Source: UBA922 sp964571295
GTDB lineage: Bacteria > Patescibacteriota > Patescibacteriia > Magasanikbacterales > UBA922
NCBI GenBank assembly: GCA_964571295.1
Contig: CAZNAO010000015.1
Coordinates: 1-21,037 of the forward strand
Direction: 5' to 3'
DNA: 21,037 nt
Shown here: piece by piece, positions 6,502-13,692 of the stretch
Layout: every line of letters begins with the position of its first letter
Position numbering within the stretch: position 1 is the stretch's first letter
Notes under the pieces: model-generated
The model's input: the letters and a program-made list of their open reading frames with translations, nothing else
The model's database searches: none
Told to the model about the DNA's origin: nothing
Translations under genes and position numbers: made by a program

Positions 6502-8520
6502 CTACCCTTCCAAAGAAACAGAAAATTCAGTGGATGAAGAAACAGGGGTGGCAGAGGAAGGCTGTTCTGACACTCCACTCCCGGTAGAGGTAGTACTTGC
6601 CCCGGAACCAGAAGATGCCTCAGTCTTCTTGTCGACACCGACAAGACAAGTCTCAGGCAAGGGGCGATAGTAACTGTCAAAGACGACTTCTTTCTTTTCG
6701 CCATTCGGCAATTCCCGAACATACGTGAACGAGGCTACCGCTCCTGGGTAGGCATGCTGGCATTCTTTCTTTCCAGGAGGGAGTTCAGTCGTTTCAATGA
6801 TCTTGGTAGGACCAGCCGGCATACGTCGCGAGACAGTCGGCGGGATATAATACCCTTTTCGTCCATCACTCGTTCCCCATAAGGTAAAGAAGAGATCTCC
6901 CGTCTGATCATTCAACTCAGACGTAATAAGAATATGATGACCAGTGTCGTTGAGGAATCGAAAATCGGTACCCGGATCATAAATCGTCGCATCAGTTCCC
7001 GGAAGCCCATTGGTAAGATCATTATAATATGAAATCATAAGCGAATGATTTCGCCGTTCCGTGATCTCAAGCCCTGCATTCATTGCCGCACGGAACATAG
7101 TAGTTCCGATCTGGCACAATCCTCCGCCGATTTCGGGAACCAATCGATCCCCTTTGATCGCAAGCTCAGGCAAATACCCGCCTGCCAATGTAAAAGGTTT
7201 TAGGGCATCAAGTAAGGAAAAATTTTCTCCGGGCTTAATGATAAGACCATTCAATTTGTCGAATGCCGCATGACGGATATTCTTATACCGATTCCCCGGG
7301 CTACCCTTGAAGACCGACTGCCCTACTCCCAGCACCTCAGTAATACCAAGATCATTGACGTCCGCAGTCTTGATATCAGGTTCTACCTCTTTGACGCGTA
7401 TGGTAATAGATTCGGTACTAGTAGCATGTTCTTCGTCAAAACGTTGAGCAAAAGCATCCTGAAGTAATTGATAAGTTACTTCAACATCTACCGTAAGCCC
7501 AGGATGAGAACCATGAAATTCTGCAACTTTATTATCTTCCCCAATAGTAAAGGTGGCATTTTGAGGAGCAACATCAACGTCAGGAGCTACGGTCTCACGC
7601 AAAAATGCATATGTAGATGAGGGAGACAAAACGAATACTGGAAAACCCTCATCATTAGGAACTACATCAAGCATGCGGGAGAGCGCCGTCGTATTCAATG
7701 TCCACGTATACGTACGCTTGGTTGACGAATTGAAATAATCAAGTACTATCGCCCCTCCTTCAAAAGCTTTGGGTAAAGTGTCAACAATTTGCCGCACATC
7801 ATCTTCAGTAATGGCAGGATCGGTTTCAGTAGTGGTAATATGAACCTGCGGTAATTCGAGATGTGCCCATCGATCAACAATCTGCCCGACAATATTATCG
7901 TAATCAAAAGCACTACCACGTGATGAAGACGTTATCTTATACTCTAACGGTGACACAGAAAATACTACAACACCTGCATTTACCATAGGAGTGATGTAGG
8001 GAGTGATATTCCGATCAACCTCCGCGTACAACTGATCCTTATGTATTGCAGTCACTCCGATTTCGACCGACGGACGAGCAATGAGTGAGGTTACCGCTGC
8101 GAATGAATCGAGGACGCGGTTGCCCGTTTTATTTCGTGAAATAAGATCGCGTGCAAGAGCAGGAGTGTCGATTTCAATAAGATCGGTCACAGTGTCTTCT
8201 CCGATTGATTGCGGATACAAGATAAACTCGCCAGTAGAAGTTGTGGCATCAAAGGTAACCGGGATCCCCTGTGTAAGTAATTTTGCCTCCATGTGCTCGA
8301 TAAACCCGGTAAGCTCTGCTTCATCCATACCTCCGATTGCGTATTCACCAATATGCACACCAGGAAATACTCGTCCGGAAAAAGACTGTCCATATGCGAT
8401 TCCAGCACCACAAATCGCAACAACACACCCGAAGATAATAGAAAAAATAATAACAGTTTTGGTACGCTTCTGTTTTTTCTCGGGAGAAAGCATATTTGGT
8501 TGTGCAGTCGTATCCGTCAT
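6502..8520 (-). CDS. VanW-domain membrane-anchored surface protein
   Basis: A 672-residue protein with a cytoplasmic N-terminus (residues 1-20), one transmembrane helix (about 23-44) and a large extracytoplasmic part. Residues ~50-390 look like the peptidoglycan-binding type region commonly found before VanW domains. The VanW domain spans about 395-525, with PGENFSLLDAL, GGGLCQIGTTMFRAAMNAGLEI and ERRNHS clearly recognisable. A G5-like stretch (about 565-625, VRELPNGEKKEVVFDSYYRPLP) and a Ser/Thr/Gly-rich tail (632-672) follow. VanW is named after the vancomycin-resistance clusters but has no proven activity. By architecture this protein acts at the cell wall, and nothing here implies resistance. 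It starts 10 nt after hsp20 in the same direction, so the two are probably co-transcribed, and it ends in a strong terminator. Confidence 0.92.
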   Translation of the reverse strand: MTDTTAQPNMLSPEKKQKRTKTVIIFSIIFGCVVAICGAGIAYGQSFSGRVFPGVHIGEYAIGGMDEAELTGFIEHMEAKLLTQGIPVTFDATTSTGEFILYPQSIGEDTVTDLIEIDTPALARDLISRNKTGNRVLDSFAAVTSLIARPSVEIGVTAIHKDQLYAEVDRNITPYITPMVNAGVVVFSVSPLEYKITSSSRGSAFDYDNIVGQIVDRWAHLELPQVHITTTETDPAITEDDVRQIVDTLPKAFEGGAIVLDYFNSSTKRTYTWTLNTTALSRMLDVVPNDEGFPVFVLSPSSTYAFLRETVAPDVDVAPQNATFTIGEDNKVAEFHGSHPGLTVDVEVTYQLLQDAFAQRFDEEHATSTESITIRVKEVEPDIKTADVNDLGITEVLGVGQSVFKGSPGNRYKNIRHAAFDKLNGLIIKPGENFSLLDALKPFTLAGGYLPELAIKGDRLVPEIGGGLCQIGTTMFRAAMNAGLEITERRNHSLMISYYNDLTNGLPGTDATIYDPGTDFRFLNDTGHHILITSELNDQTGDLFFTLWGTSDGRKGYYIPPTVSRRMPAGPTKIIETTELPPGKKECQHAYPGAVASFTYVRELPNGEKKEVVFDSYYRPLPETCLVGVDKKTEASSGSGASTTSTGSGVSEQPSSATPVSSSTEFSVSLEG

Positions 8521-8530
8521 AATACAAAAA

Positions 8531-8989
8531 CTACTCCTCTACAATTTCAATTGAAATTTTGCGATCCTGCGTACGCTTGGGAACCGTGATTTCCAAAATT
8601 CCATTCTTATATTGGGCTTTTGCTGCATCTCCATTGACCTCGACCGGCAATACGATAGTCCGTGAAAAATGACCCCAAAAACATTCAGTGTGATAAAACT
8701 CAATCGAAGACTTACCAGCGACCGGATTGATCCGCTCCCCCCGAAGGGTTAAAAGGTCGTTGTGAATATAGACTTCGATACGGTCAGGAAGAGCACCTGC
8801 CACGGTTGAGACAATATATACGTTTTTCTCATCATGCGCAACATCTACCGAGAGTTTACCCTCTTCCAAATTTTCATGCCAATCAGCTGGCACAGATGTA
8901 GGGACAAAAGAAGCTGGAACATCGGAAGACCCTGCTGAGACACGTTCAACAATCATGGCATATGAGGGGTGTGGTTGTTTTCTCTGCAT
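8531..8989 (-). CDS. Small heat shock protein, Hsp20/alpha-crystallin family
   Basis: A 152-residue ATP-independent holdase chaperone. The alpha-crystallin domain covers about residues 45-150: KLSVDVAHDEKNVYIVSTVAG, LLTLRGER, the F-rich segment with HFSRTIVLPVEV, and the signature NGILEITVPK. The C-terminal RKISIEIVEE carries an IEI-type anchor for oligomer assembly. The first ~35 residues are variable. ATG 8989 lies 1-2 nt after the predicted transcription start, giving a nearly leaderless mRNA. A second ATG (residue 12) is possible. It is the promoter-proximal gene of a two-gene unit with the VanW protein and diverges from the serine tRNA operon. No CIRCE or ROSE-type element is visible. 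Confidence 0.94.
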   Translation of the reverse strand: MQRKQPHPSYAMIVERVSAGSSDVPASFVPTSVPADWHENLEEGKLSVDVAHDEKNVYIVSTVAGALPDRIEVYIHNDLLTLRGERINPVAGKSSIEFYHTECFWGHFSRTIVLPVEVNGDAAKAQYKNGILEITVPKRTQDRKISIEIVEE

Positions 8990-8997
8990 ATAGGGAA

Positions 8998-9026
8998 AGT
9001 ATACAAAGGATATGCCTAATTTACAA
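8998..9026 (-). promoter_or_regulatory. Promoter of hsp20, leaderless type
   Basis: On the minus strand TTGTAA (9021-9026), a 17-nt spacer and TATACT (8998-9003). The predicted start falls at about 8990-8992, directly at the ATG at 8989. Confidence 0.6.
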
Positions 9027-9040
9027 TAGGTTCTACGAGG

Positions 9041-9069
9041 TTGACTTTTATAAAATTTTAAGCTACACT
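9041..9069 (+). promoter_or_regulatory. Promoter of the serine tRNA operon
   Basis: TTGACT (9041-9046), a 17-nt spacer and TACACT (9064-9069). The predicted start near 9076 is ~21 nt before the first tRNA. It is divergent from the hsp20 promoter, with 14 nt between the -35 boxes. Confidence 0.65.
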
Positions 9070-9096
9070 ACTCCAGTCTTCACAATGTGGAACTGA

Positions 9097-9184
9097 GGAG
9101 AGGTGGCTGAGTGGTTGAAGGCGGCAGTCTTGAAAACTGTTGTAGGCTTTTAGTCTACCGTGGGTTCGAATCCCACCCTCTCCG
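9097..9184 (+). tRNA. tRNA-Ser (anticodon TGA)
   Basis: An 88-nt class II tRNA with acceptor GGAGAGG/CCTCTCC and discriminator G. The anticodon arm is GCAGT-CTTGAAA-ACTGT, anticodon TGA. A long variable arm and a T-arm GTGGGTTCGAATCCCAC follow. No CCA is encoded. First gene of a three-tRNA operon. Confidence 0.96.
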
Positions 9185-9230
9185 CAAGAGAATTATAAAA
9201 TTGGTTATTTTGAATAGCTATTGGCAAAAT

Positions 9231-9319
9231 GGAGAGGTGTCAGAGTGGTCTATCGTGCAGCTTTGCTAAAGCTGTGTCCGAGTAATATCGGACCGAGGGT
9301 TCGAATCCCTCCCTCTCCG
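9231..9319 (+). tRNA. tRNA-Ser (anticodon GCT)
   Basis: An 89-nt class II tRNA with the same acceptor stem and discriminator G. The anticodon arm is CAGCT-TTGCTAA-AGCTG, anticodon GCT, which reads AGU and AGC. The variable arm is GTCCGAGTAATATCGGAC. No CCA is encoded. Confidence 0.96.
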
Positions 9320-9352
9320 CACGGAGAAAAATACGTCACGACAATATACAAT

Positions 9353-9439
9353 GGAGAGGTGGTTGAGTGGTTGAAAACAGCAGTTTACTAAACTGCCGTC
9401 CCTTTCGGGGGACCGTGGGTTCGAATCCCACCCTCTCCG
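9353..9439 (+). tRNA. tRNA-Ser-like with unusual anticodon ACT
   Basis: An 87-nt class II tRNA with acceptor GGAGAGG/CCTCTCC, discriminator G and variable arm GTCCC-TTTC-GGGGGAC. The T-arm is identical to that of tRNA-Ser(TGA). The anticodon arm is GCAGT-TTACTAA-ACTGC. The 17-nt arm is symmetric about C35, so the anticodon cannot be re-registered and reads ACT. A34 in the AGN box is very rare because GCT normally covers both AGY codons and is present next door. The body resembles Ser(TGA) more than Ser(GCT), suggesting duplication and anticodon change. Serine identity is inferred from the variable arm and discriminator. Confidence 0.85.
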
Positions 9440-9449
9440 CACGGAGACT

Positions 9450-9491
9450 AAAAAAGACAGTATACGCAATTTGGCATACTGTCTTTTTTTT
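9450..9491 (+). terminator. Rho-independent terminator of the tRNA-Ser operon
   Basis: GACAGTAT (9456-9463) and ATACTGTC (9476-9483) form the stem, extended by flanking A6 and T8 runs. It lies ~10 nt after the last tRNA and contains the -35 box of the next gene. Confidence 0.92.
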
Positions 9492-9499
9492 AGTATAGT
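9471..9499 (+). promoter_or_regulatory. Promoter embedded in the tRNA terminator
   Basis: TTGGCA (9471-9476), a 17-nt spacer and TATAGT (9494-9499). The -35 box is in the loop and 3' arm of the terminator hairpin and the T-tract forms most of the spacer. The predicted start near 9506 gives a ~29-nt leader for the gene at 9535. Confidence 0.65.
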
Positions 9500-9534
9500 A
9501 GAAGTTCTCGTTCTCTTTATTTTTAAAAAAATAT

Positions 9535-10755
9535 ATGAAAAAAAGACTTTTTTTCTTGGCGCTCGCCGTGTCATTCACGATATCTGCGTCCGCACATGCG
9601 GCAACCTGGACCCCGACTACGCCTCCCGGGTACACCCCGCTCGAATGGGTGGGTTCTACCGGGGTAAAAAGTTTTATGAAAGCTCCGGTCAATTCAGGAT
9701 ATATTAATTACCTCACGATTGTCTATCTACCCCAGACGCAGATACAATTGATCGCGTCCTCCACTCCAAAAGTTCTCAAGGGAGCTGCGGTTGAGCCGTT
9801 CGCATCTGCTTCGACAACTGCGGAAAACTGGGCATTCGCAAAAACGATGGTCGAAACATTCAAAGCGGCAAACCCGCAAATTACATTTCTCTGGAATGCA
9901 CCCTTCTTCAACATGAACATGCCGGTAACCGAACTCAGTCTCGGACTCAAATCAACCGATGCAAACGGCGCATACATTACGAGCGGAGCGCGCCCCGCAT
10001 TCGACATGGAACAACCTCGCCGGATGCTCATTATCGATAATGCAGCAGGTACGGCATCGATCGCCGATTTCAACGAAGATGTTTTTGTAAAAAAAGGTGA
10101 TCAAGCAGTTGAAGGATTTTCACCGAACGGCAGCCCGAGCGCGAAATCAGAACAAGCTGCACGCGTATTCCTGGGAGTGCGCAATAACGGTACCGAACTG
10201 GTGGTATTCTGCAGCCGAAGCGCGTCACTCGATGAAGCAAGCGCGGCACTGAGTAACGCCGGTGTCGCTCTCGAAAATCAGATGCAGGTCGACGGAGGTG
10301 GAAGCGCCACCTGTGCCTACAATCTGCCCGGGCAATATTTCGTCGAGCCGAATCGTTCACTTCCGCATATCATGGGTGTGATTGCGAAACTCCCGAAAGG
10401 AAATGTCACTATCGATAAACTCAATGTCCGTGCAGGTGCAGGAACCGGCAACAAGGCGCTTCGACAATTACCGATCGGTACCGAAGTAACTATATATGAA
10501 GAGACGAACGGATGGTATCGTATCAGCAAAACCGGCAGTGAATGGGTATCGGCGCAGTATGTAAAAAAACCGGTAACCTATCCCTATGATGCGATTACCG
10601 CGATTGATCAATTGAACGTGCGGTCAGGTGCAGGAACCGGCTTTGCCGCGATGAGAAAATTAAAAATCGGAACCGCGGTCAAAGTATATGAAGAAAAATC
10701 AGGCTGGGCAAGAATCGGAGATACCGAATGGGTATCGGCGCAATATATCAAATAA
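9535..10755 (+). CDS. Secreted phosphodiester-glycosidase-like protein with two SH3b domains
   Basis: A 406-residue exported protein. Residues 1-23 form a signal peptide (KKR, hydrophobic core, cleavage near AHA-A). Residues ~40-285 resemble the NAGPA/phosphodiester glycosidase family (exopolysaccharide-type DUF2233 relatives). Supporting segments are WNAPFFNMNM, a central VFLGVRNNGTELVVFCS and the hallmark QVDGGGSATC near 253-262. Two bacterial SH3 repeats follow at ~293-345 and ~355-406. Both contain LNVR(A/S)GAGTG and EWVSAQY(V/I)K, are nearly identical in places at DNA level, and suggest cell-wall binding. It probably hydrolyses or remodels sugar-phosphate linkages in the envelope, but the substrate is unknown. 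It has its own promoter within the tRNA terminator and ends 5 bp before the assembly gap, so its downstream context is unknown. Confidence 0.85.
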   Translation: MKKRLFFLALAVSFTISASAHAATWTPTTPPGYTPLEWVGSTGVKSFMKAPVNSGYINYLTIVYLPQTQIQLIASSTPKVLKGAAVEPFASASTTAENWAFAKTMVETFKAANPQITFLWNAPFFNMNMPVTELSLGLKSTDANGAYITSGARPAFDMEQPRRMLIIDNAAGTASIADFNEDVFVKKGDQAVEGFSPNGSPSAKSEQAARVFLGVRNNGTELVVFCSRSASLDEASAALSNAGVALENQMQVDGGGSATCAYNLPGQYFVEPNRSLPHIMGVIAKLPKGNVTIDKLNVRAGAGTGNKALRQLPIGTEVTIYEETNGWYRISKTGSEWVSAQYVKKPVTYPYDAITAIDQLNVRSGAGTGFAAMRKLKIGTAVKVYEEKSGWARIGDTEWVSAQYIK

Positions 10756-10760
10756 CAAAA

Positions 10761-10860
10761 NNNNNNNNNNNNNNNNNNNNNNNNNNNNNNNNNNNNNNNN
10801 NNNNNNNNNNNNNNNNNNNNNNNNNNNNNNNNNNNNNNNNNNNNNNNNNNNNNNNNNNNN
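10761..10860. other. Assembly gap (100 Ns)
   Basis: Exactly 100 Ns, a conventional scaffold spacer of unknown true length. Both edges are A-rich. It truncates the 5' end of the next gene. Confidence 0.99.
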
Positions 10861-11853
10861 AAAAAACGCCTGCGTTTTACAAGCCTGAAACACAAGCATC
10901 ATCCAATTTATGCATTTCCTGGGTACAAAAGACAGGAATTAAGTAATCGATTAATCCAAGAATACGCACACATTTCAAACGAAGTAGAGGCAAAACTTGA
11001 CCCGCTCGTACAGGAAATATATATGGATCCTCGGGTATTTGAGTATGAATGGTATGGGGATCAGGTTACGCGTACGAACTATGCACTCTGGAAAAAAATA
11101 CCCGGGCAAAAAGATACTAATCTGGTATATCTCGAACAAGAGAGTATTGCGAATGCATTGCTGTTGAATTACCACATGAATGACGACACGCTCCTTACGA
11201 AATTACTGACCGATGAGCGTTATCTCAACGCATTCGAAAAATATTTTGACGGGATCAGGGGAGCATTTTCTTCCGAAGAAAACCGCGGCACCGTCCTGTT
11301 CTGGGCAATCCGCGATCACGAAAGAAAAAAACTCACACGGACCGGGACAACACTACGATCTGAAGACGGAACGTATGAAATTTCCTTGACCAAAAAAACG
11401 ATCGCGCACGCGCTCGAGAAAAAAGAATTGATGCCGAGTATGGCACTCACCTTTATCATACTCAGTTTTTACTACGGCCTTACCTGTGGAGGCGGATTCT
11501 CACAGGTAAATTATTTGACCCGCATGAAAGACGCATACCTCAAGCTTCTTGAGGAGATGGGGCACCCTGAAGAGCTGCCTCAAGTAACATCCATAAAGAC
11601 AGATTTTTTCTGCGGAGAATTCGTGTTTGCAACCATGAGCAATAAGAAACGAACCGCACACGCATCGAGCACCGACCTTATTATGTATGGGGGTGAAGAA
11701 ACAGGAAACCAATTGCATGAATTAGCCAAAATCTGTACACTGGCTAGTGCAGTGGATGAAATGATGCCGGAATACTATAAAATCCTCTATGGCAAAGAAA
11801 CCGACCTCGTTCCGCCGGGAGACGCTGCACTAACACCCTGTATCTATGTCTAG
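10861..11853 (+). CDS. Unrecognised protein, 5'-truncated by gap, partner of ATP-grasp gene
   Basis: The reading frame is open from the first base after the gap, so the gene is 5'-partial with at least 330 residues visible. The first ATG at 11023 would give 276 residues, but the upstream translation (FTSLKHKHHPIYAFPGYKRQ and onward) looks like coding sequence, so I do not take it as the start. I recognise no family. The sequence is soluble-looking, with charged helical segments, a hydrophobic stretch PSMALTFIILSFYYGLTCGGG near the middle of the visible part, a conserved-looking DFFCGEFVF, and an end PPGDAALTPCIYV. It overlaps the downstream ATP-grasp ligase by 8 bp (ATGTCTAG), so the two are translationally coupled and probably act together. 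It might supply or bind the ligase substrate, which is inference only. Confidence 0.75.
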   Translation, partial: KKRLRFTSLKHKHHPIYAFPGYKRQELSNRLIQEYAHISNEVEAKLDPLVQEIYMDPRVFEYEWYGDQVTRTNYALWKKIPGQKDTNLVYLEQESIANALLLNYHMNDDTLLTKLLTDERYLNAFEKYFDGIRGAFSSEENRGTVLFWAIRDHERKKLTRTGTTLRSEDGTYEISLTKKTIAHALEKKELMPSMALTFIILSFYYGLTCGGGFSQVNYLTRMKDAYLKLLEEMGHPEELPQVTSIKTDFFCGEFVFATMSNKKRTAHASSTDLIMYGGEETGNQLHELAKICTLASAVDEMMPEYYKILYGKETDLVPPGDAALTPCIYV

Positions 11854-13030
11854 AAAATGCCTCTACTGCGGCAATAACCCGACTAATCATATACTATCCT
11901 GGATGTCGCAATCCCTAGTTATTATAATGAACCCGATTGGCGCCGCAGTCGCCCGCGGTCCTGTCGGGCGAGGTCTCTCAAGACTGACACAATGGTTCTT
12001 TACGGCAACATTTTGGCTGTTTGACCGATTCGGAGCGGTCAAGGTCAATACGGATAAAAGCACGGTGGTGAGCTTCCGGGGCAAAGCGCTATGGGACGAA
12101 GCTGAACGCATGGGAATTCCGTTCAAAAGTTTCGTGGTAATGGGAAATCCGGTCGATATCTTTGAAGCTGAGATCAAAGACAAAAAAATAAAATTCAGCG
12201 GACTCCCAAGACCTCCTCACAATGCTGCGGGATCCGACTGGTGGCTCGATGATAAATTTATACTGAAGCAAAAGCTACAAAAAGCAGGCGTGCCGGTCGC
12301 ACGCGGCGGTGCCTTCACGCACTACGCACCGCTCAAAAAAATGTTCGACACGCTCGATTGTCCAGTCATCATAAAACCACGCATTGGATCGCGTGGACGG
12401 CACACGACTACGCATATTACCAATGAAAACGAACTGAGGGCCGCGTTTGACCGCGCGAAGCAACTATGTCACTGGGTCGTCATGGAGGAACATCTGATCG
12501 GCAGCGTCTACCGCGGCACCATGATCGATGGAAAATTCAGAGGCAATCTCCGCGGCGATCCGCCCCGAGTGACAGGAGACGGAATCCATACGATTGAAGA
12601 ATTGGTTGCAATAAAAAATCAAAACAAAAATCCTCAGATCAGCGAGGTGAAGTTGACCGAGGTGCACAAAGAATTTCTGGCACGCACCGGAAGAAAGATA
12701 ACTGACACACTTCCTGCCGGCAAGACAATTGATCTCTTGGAAAAAATCGGAATTTCATACGGCGGATACAGTGCCGAGGTGACCGACATCACACACCCGG
12801 AATTGGGGCCGATTCTCGAGACAGCGGCGGCAGTAGTGCAGGATCCGATGATCGGATTTGATTTTATCATCGAAGATCCATCGCGCTCCCCTCATGAGCA
12901 AAAATGGGGTATTATTGAATGTAATGGAGTGCCTTTCATCAACCTACACCATTACCCTATCGAAGGAAAACCGAATAATGTGGCACGATACGTATGGGAA
13001 TATGTTGAGAAGAATGTAAATATATTTTAG
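11846..13030 (+). CDS. ATP-grasp ligase, cyanophycin-synthetase-like
   Basis: A 394-residue ATP-grasp enzyme. This superfamily joins a carboxylate to an amine or thiol via an acyl-phosphate. The N-terminus has CLYCG (residues 5-9), a possible half zinc site. The ATP-grasp core begins at ~130, with DDKFILKQKLQKAGVPVA and the ATP-binding PVIIKPRIGSRGRH (173-186). Next come VVMEEHLIG (211-219), YRGTMIDGKFRGNLR, and VTGDGIHTIEEL (242-253), a phrase typical of cyanophycin synthetase and relatives. The metal ligands are in GFDFIIED and IIECNGVPFINLH (356-368). It lacks the Mur-ligase half of true cyanophycin synthetase (~870 residues), so it is a single-domain relative, possibly an amino acid or peptide ligase. 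The start at 11846 keeps the CxxC pair and overlaps the upstream gene by 8 bp. Confidence 0.85.
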   Translation: MSRKCLYCGNNPTNHILSWMSQSLVIIMNPIGAAVARGPVGRGLSRLTQWFFTATFWLFDRFGAVKVNTDKSTVVSFRGKALWDEAERMGIPFKSFVVMGNPVDIFEAEIKDKKIKFSGLPRPPHNAAGSDWWLDDKFILKQKLQKAGVPVARGGAFTHYAPLKKMFDTLDCPVIIKPRIGSRGRHTTTHITNENELRAAFDRAKQLCHWVVMEEHLIGSVYRGTMIDGKFRGNLRGDPPRVTGDGIHTIEELVAIKNQNKNPQISEVKLTEVHKEFLARTGRKITDTLPAGKTIDLLEKIGISYGGYSAEVTDITHPELGPILETAAAVVQDPMIGFDFIIEDPSRSPHEQKWGIIECNGVPFINLHHYPIEGKPNNVARYVWEYVEKNVNIF

Positions 13031-13035
13031 ACACA

Positions 13036-13084
13036 GCGTCTATAAAGTAAAAAAACTTTCGACCTTGTGACTTCAGACTTTTAA
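13036..13084. repeat. AAAGTC/GACTTT intergenic element R3 (ATP-grasp to ribE spacer)
   Basis: The left arm GCGTCTATAAAGT (13036-13048) faces right-arm units ACTTTCGACC, GACTTC and GACTTTT (13054-13083). The arms meet at a palindromic AAAGT-A5-ACTTT core. The element fills most of the 65-bp spacer. No FMN riboswitch is present. Confidence 0.65.
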
Positions 13085-13095
13085 CTGTACACCCT

Positions 13096-13692
13096 ATGTT
13101 TACAGGCATTATTTCAGCTACCTCAAAAGTTATTAAAAAAAATCTGAATAATAACGGAATGATTTTGACGATAACCAAACCGAAAAACTGGAAAGTTTCC
13201 ATAGGCGCGAGTATTACGGTAAACGGCGTGTGTTCGACACTCAAGAAAACTACCGGTGGACTGACTTTTGAATACATGCCCGAGAGTCTTGAACGAGCAA
13301 ACATCGGCTCTCTCGAAGTAGGCGGAGTGGTGAATCTCGAACAATCACTCAAAGCAAGCGATCGGCTCGATGGACATATTGTCCAGGGACATGTCGATAC
13401 GATGGGGACAATCGCATCACTCAAGTCTGAAGGAAATTCGTATATATTCACGATTCAACCGAAAGAAAAAAAATATCTTGGTTTGATCGCGGAAAAAGGA
13501 TCAATTGCAATTGATGGTATCAGTCTTACTGTAACCGCAGTGACCAGGAGTTCGTTCGCCTTCAAAATCATCCCCTACACCTGGGAACATACCAACTTGT
13601 CAACCAAGAAAAAGGGTGATACGGTAAATATCGAAGTAGACGTACTTGCGAAATATCTTAACCAATTGACCCGCTATGCAGCTAGAACATAA
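13096..13692 (+). CDS. ribE: Riboflavin synthase alpha chain
   Basis: A 198-residue riboflavin synthase that dismutates two 6,7-dimethyl-8-ribityllumazine molecules to riboflavin plus a pyrimidinedione. The diagnostic start MFTGII is present. Two lumazine-binding barrels lie at about 1-90 (SITVNGVCSTL, FEYMPESLERANIG) and 95-190 (GHIVQGHVDTMGTI, GSIAIDGISLTV, IIPYTWEHTNL). The usual length is 190-215. It overlaps ribH by 17 bp and is translated with it as a unit. No FMN riboswitch lies upstream, only 65 bp of spacer occupied by a GACTTT repeat. It follows the ATP-grasp gene and may be co-transcribed with it. RibBA and RibD are not in this window. The symbol follows the Gram-negative-style naming, and ribC or ribB is used elsewhere. 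Confidence 0.95.
   Translation: MFTGIISATSKVIKKNLNNNGMILTITKPKNWKVSIGASITVNGVCSTLKKTTGGLTFEYMPESLERANIGSLEVGGVVNLEQSLKASDRLDGHIVQGHVDTMGTIASLKSEGNSYIFTIQPKEKKYLGLIAEKGSIAIDGISLTVTAVTRSSFAFKIIPYTWEHTNLSTKKKGDTVNIEVDVLAKYLNQLTRYAART

Noticed and set aside
6502..8520. Vancomycin-resistance determinant
   Set aside because: The VanW domain alone is a common surface-protein domain. No vanA/H/X-type ligase, dehydrogenase or dipeptidase genes are present.
9353..9439. Reading the third tRNA as anticodon GCT or TTA by shifting the loop
   Set aside because: The stem GCAGT/ACTGC is perfect and the 7-nt loop TTACTAA is centred on C35, so only ACT is possible.
11023..11025. ATG at 11023 as the start of the ATP-grasp partner
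   Set aside because: The frame stays open through all 54 codons back to the assembly gap with protein-like composition, so the gene is better treated as 5'-truncated.
13031..13095. FMN riboswitch before ribE
   Set aside because: The spacer is only 65 bp, mostly GACTTT repeat, far too short for the RFN element and without its conserved segments.
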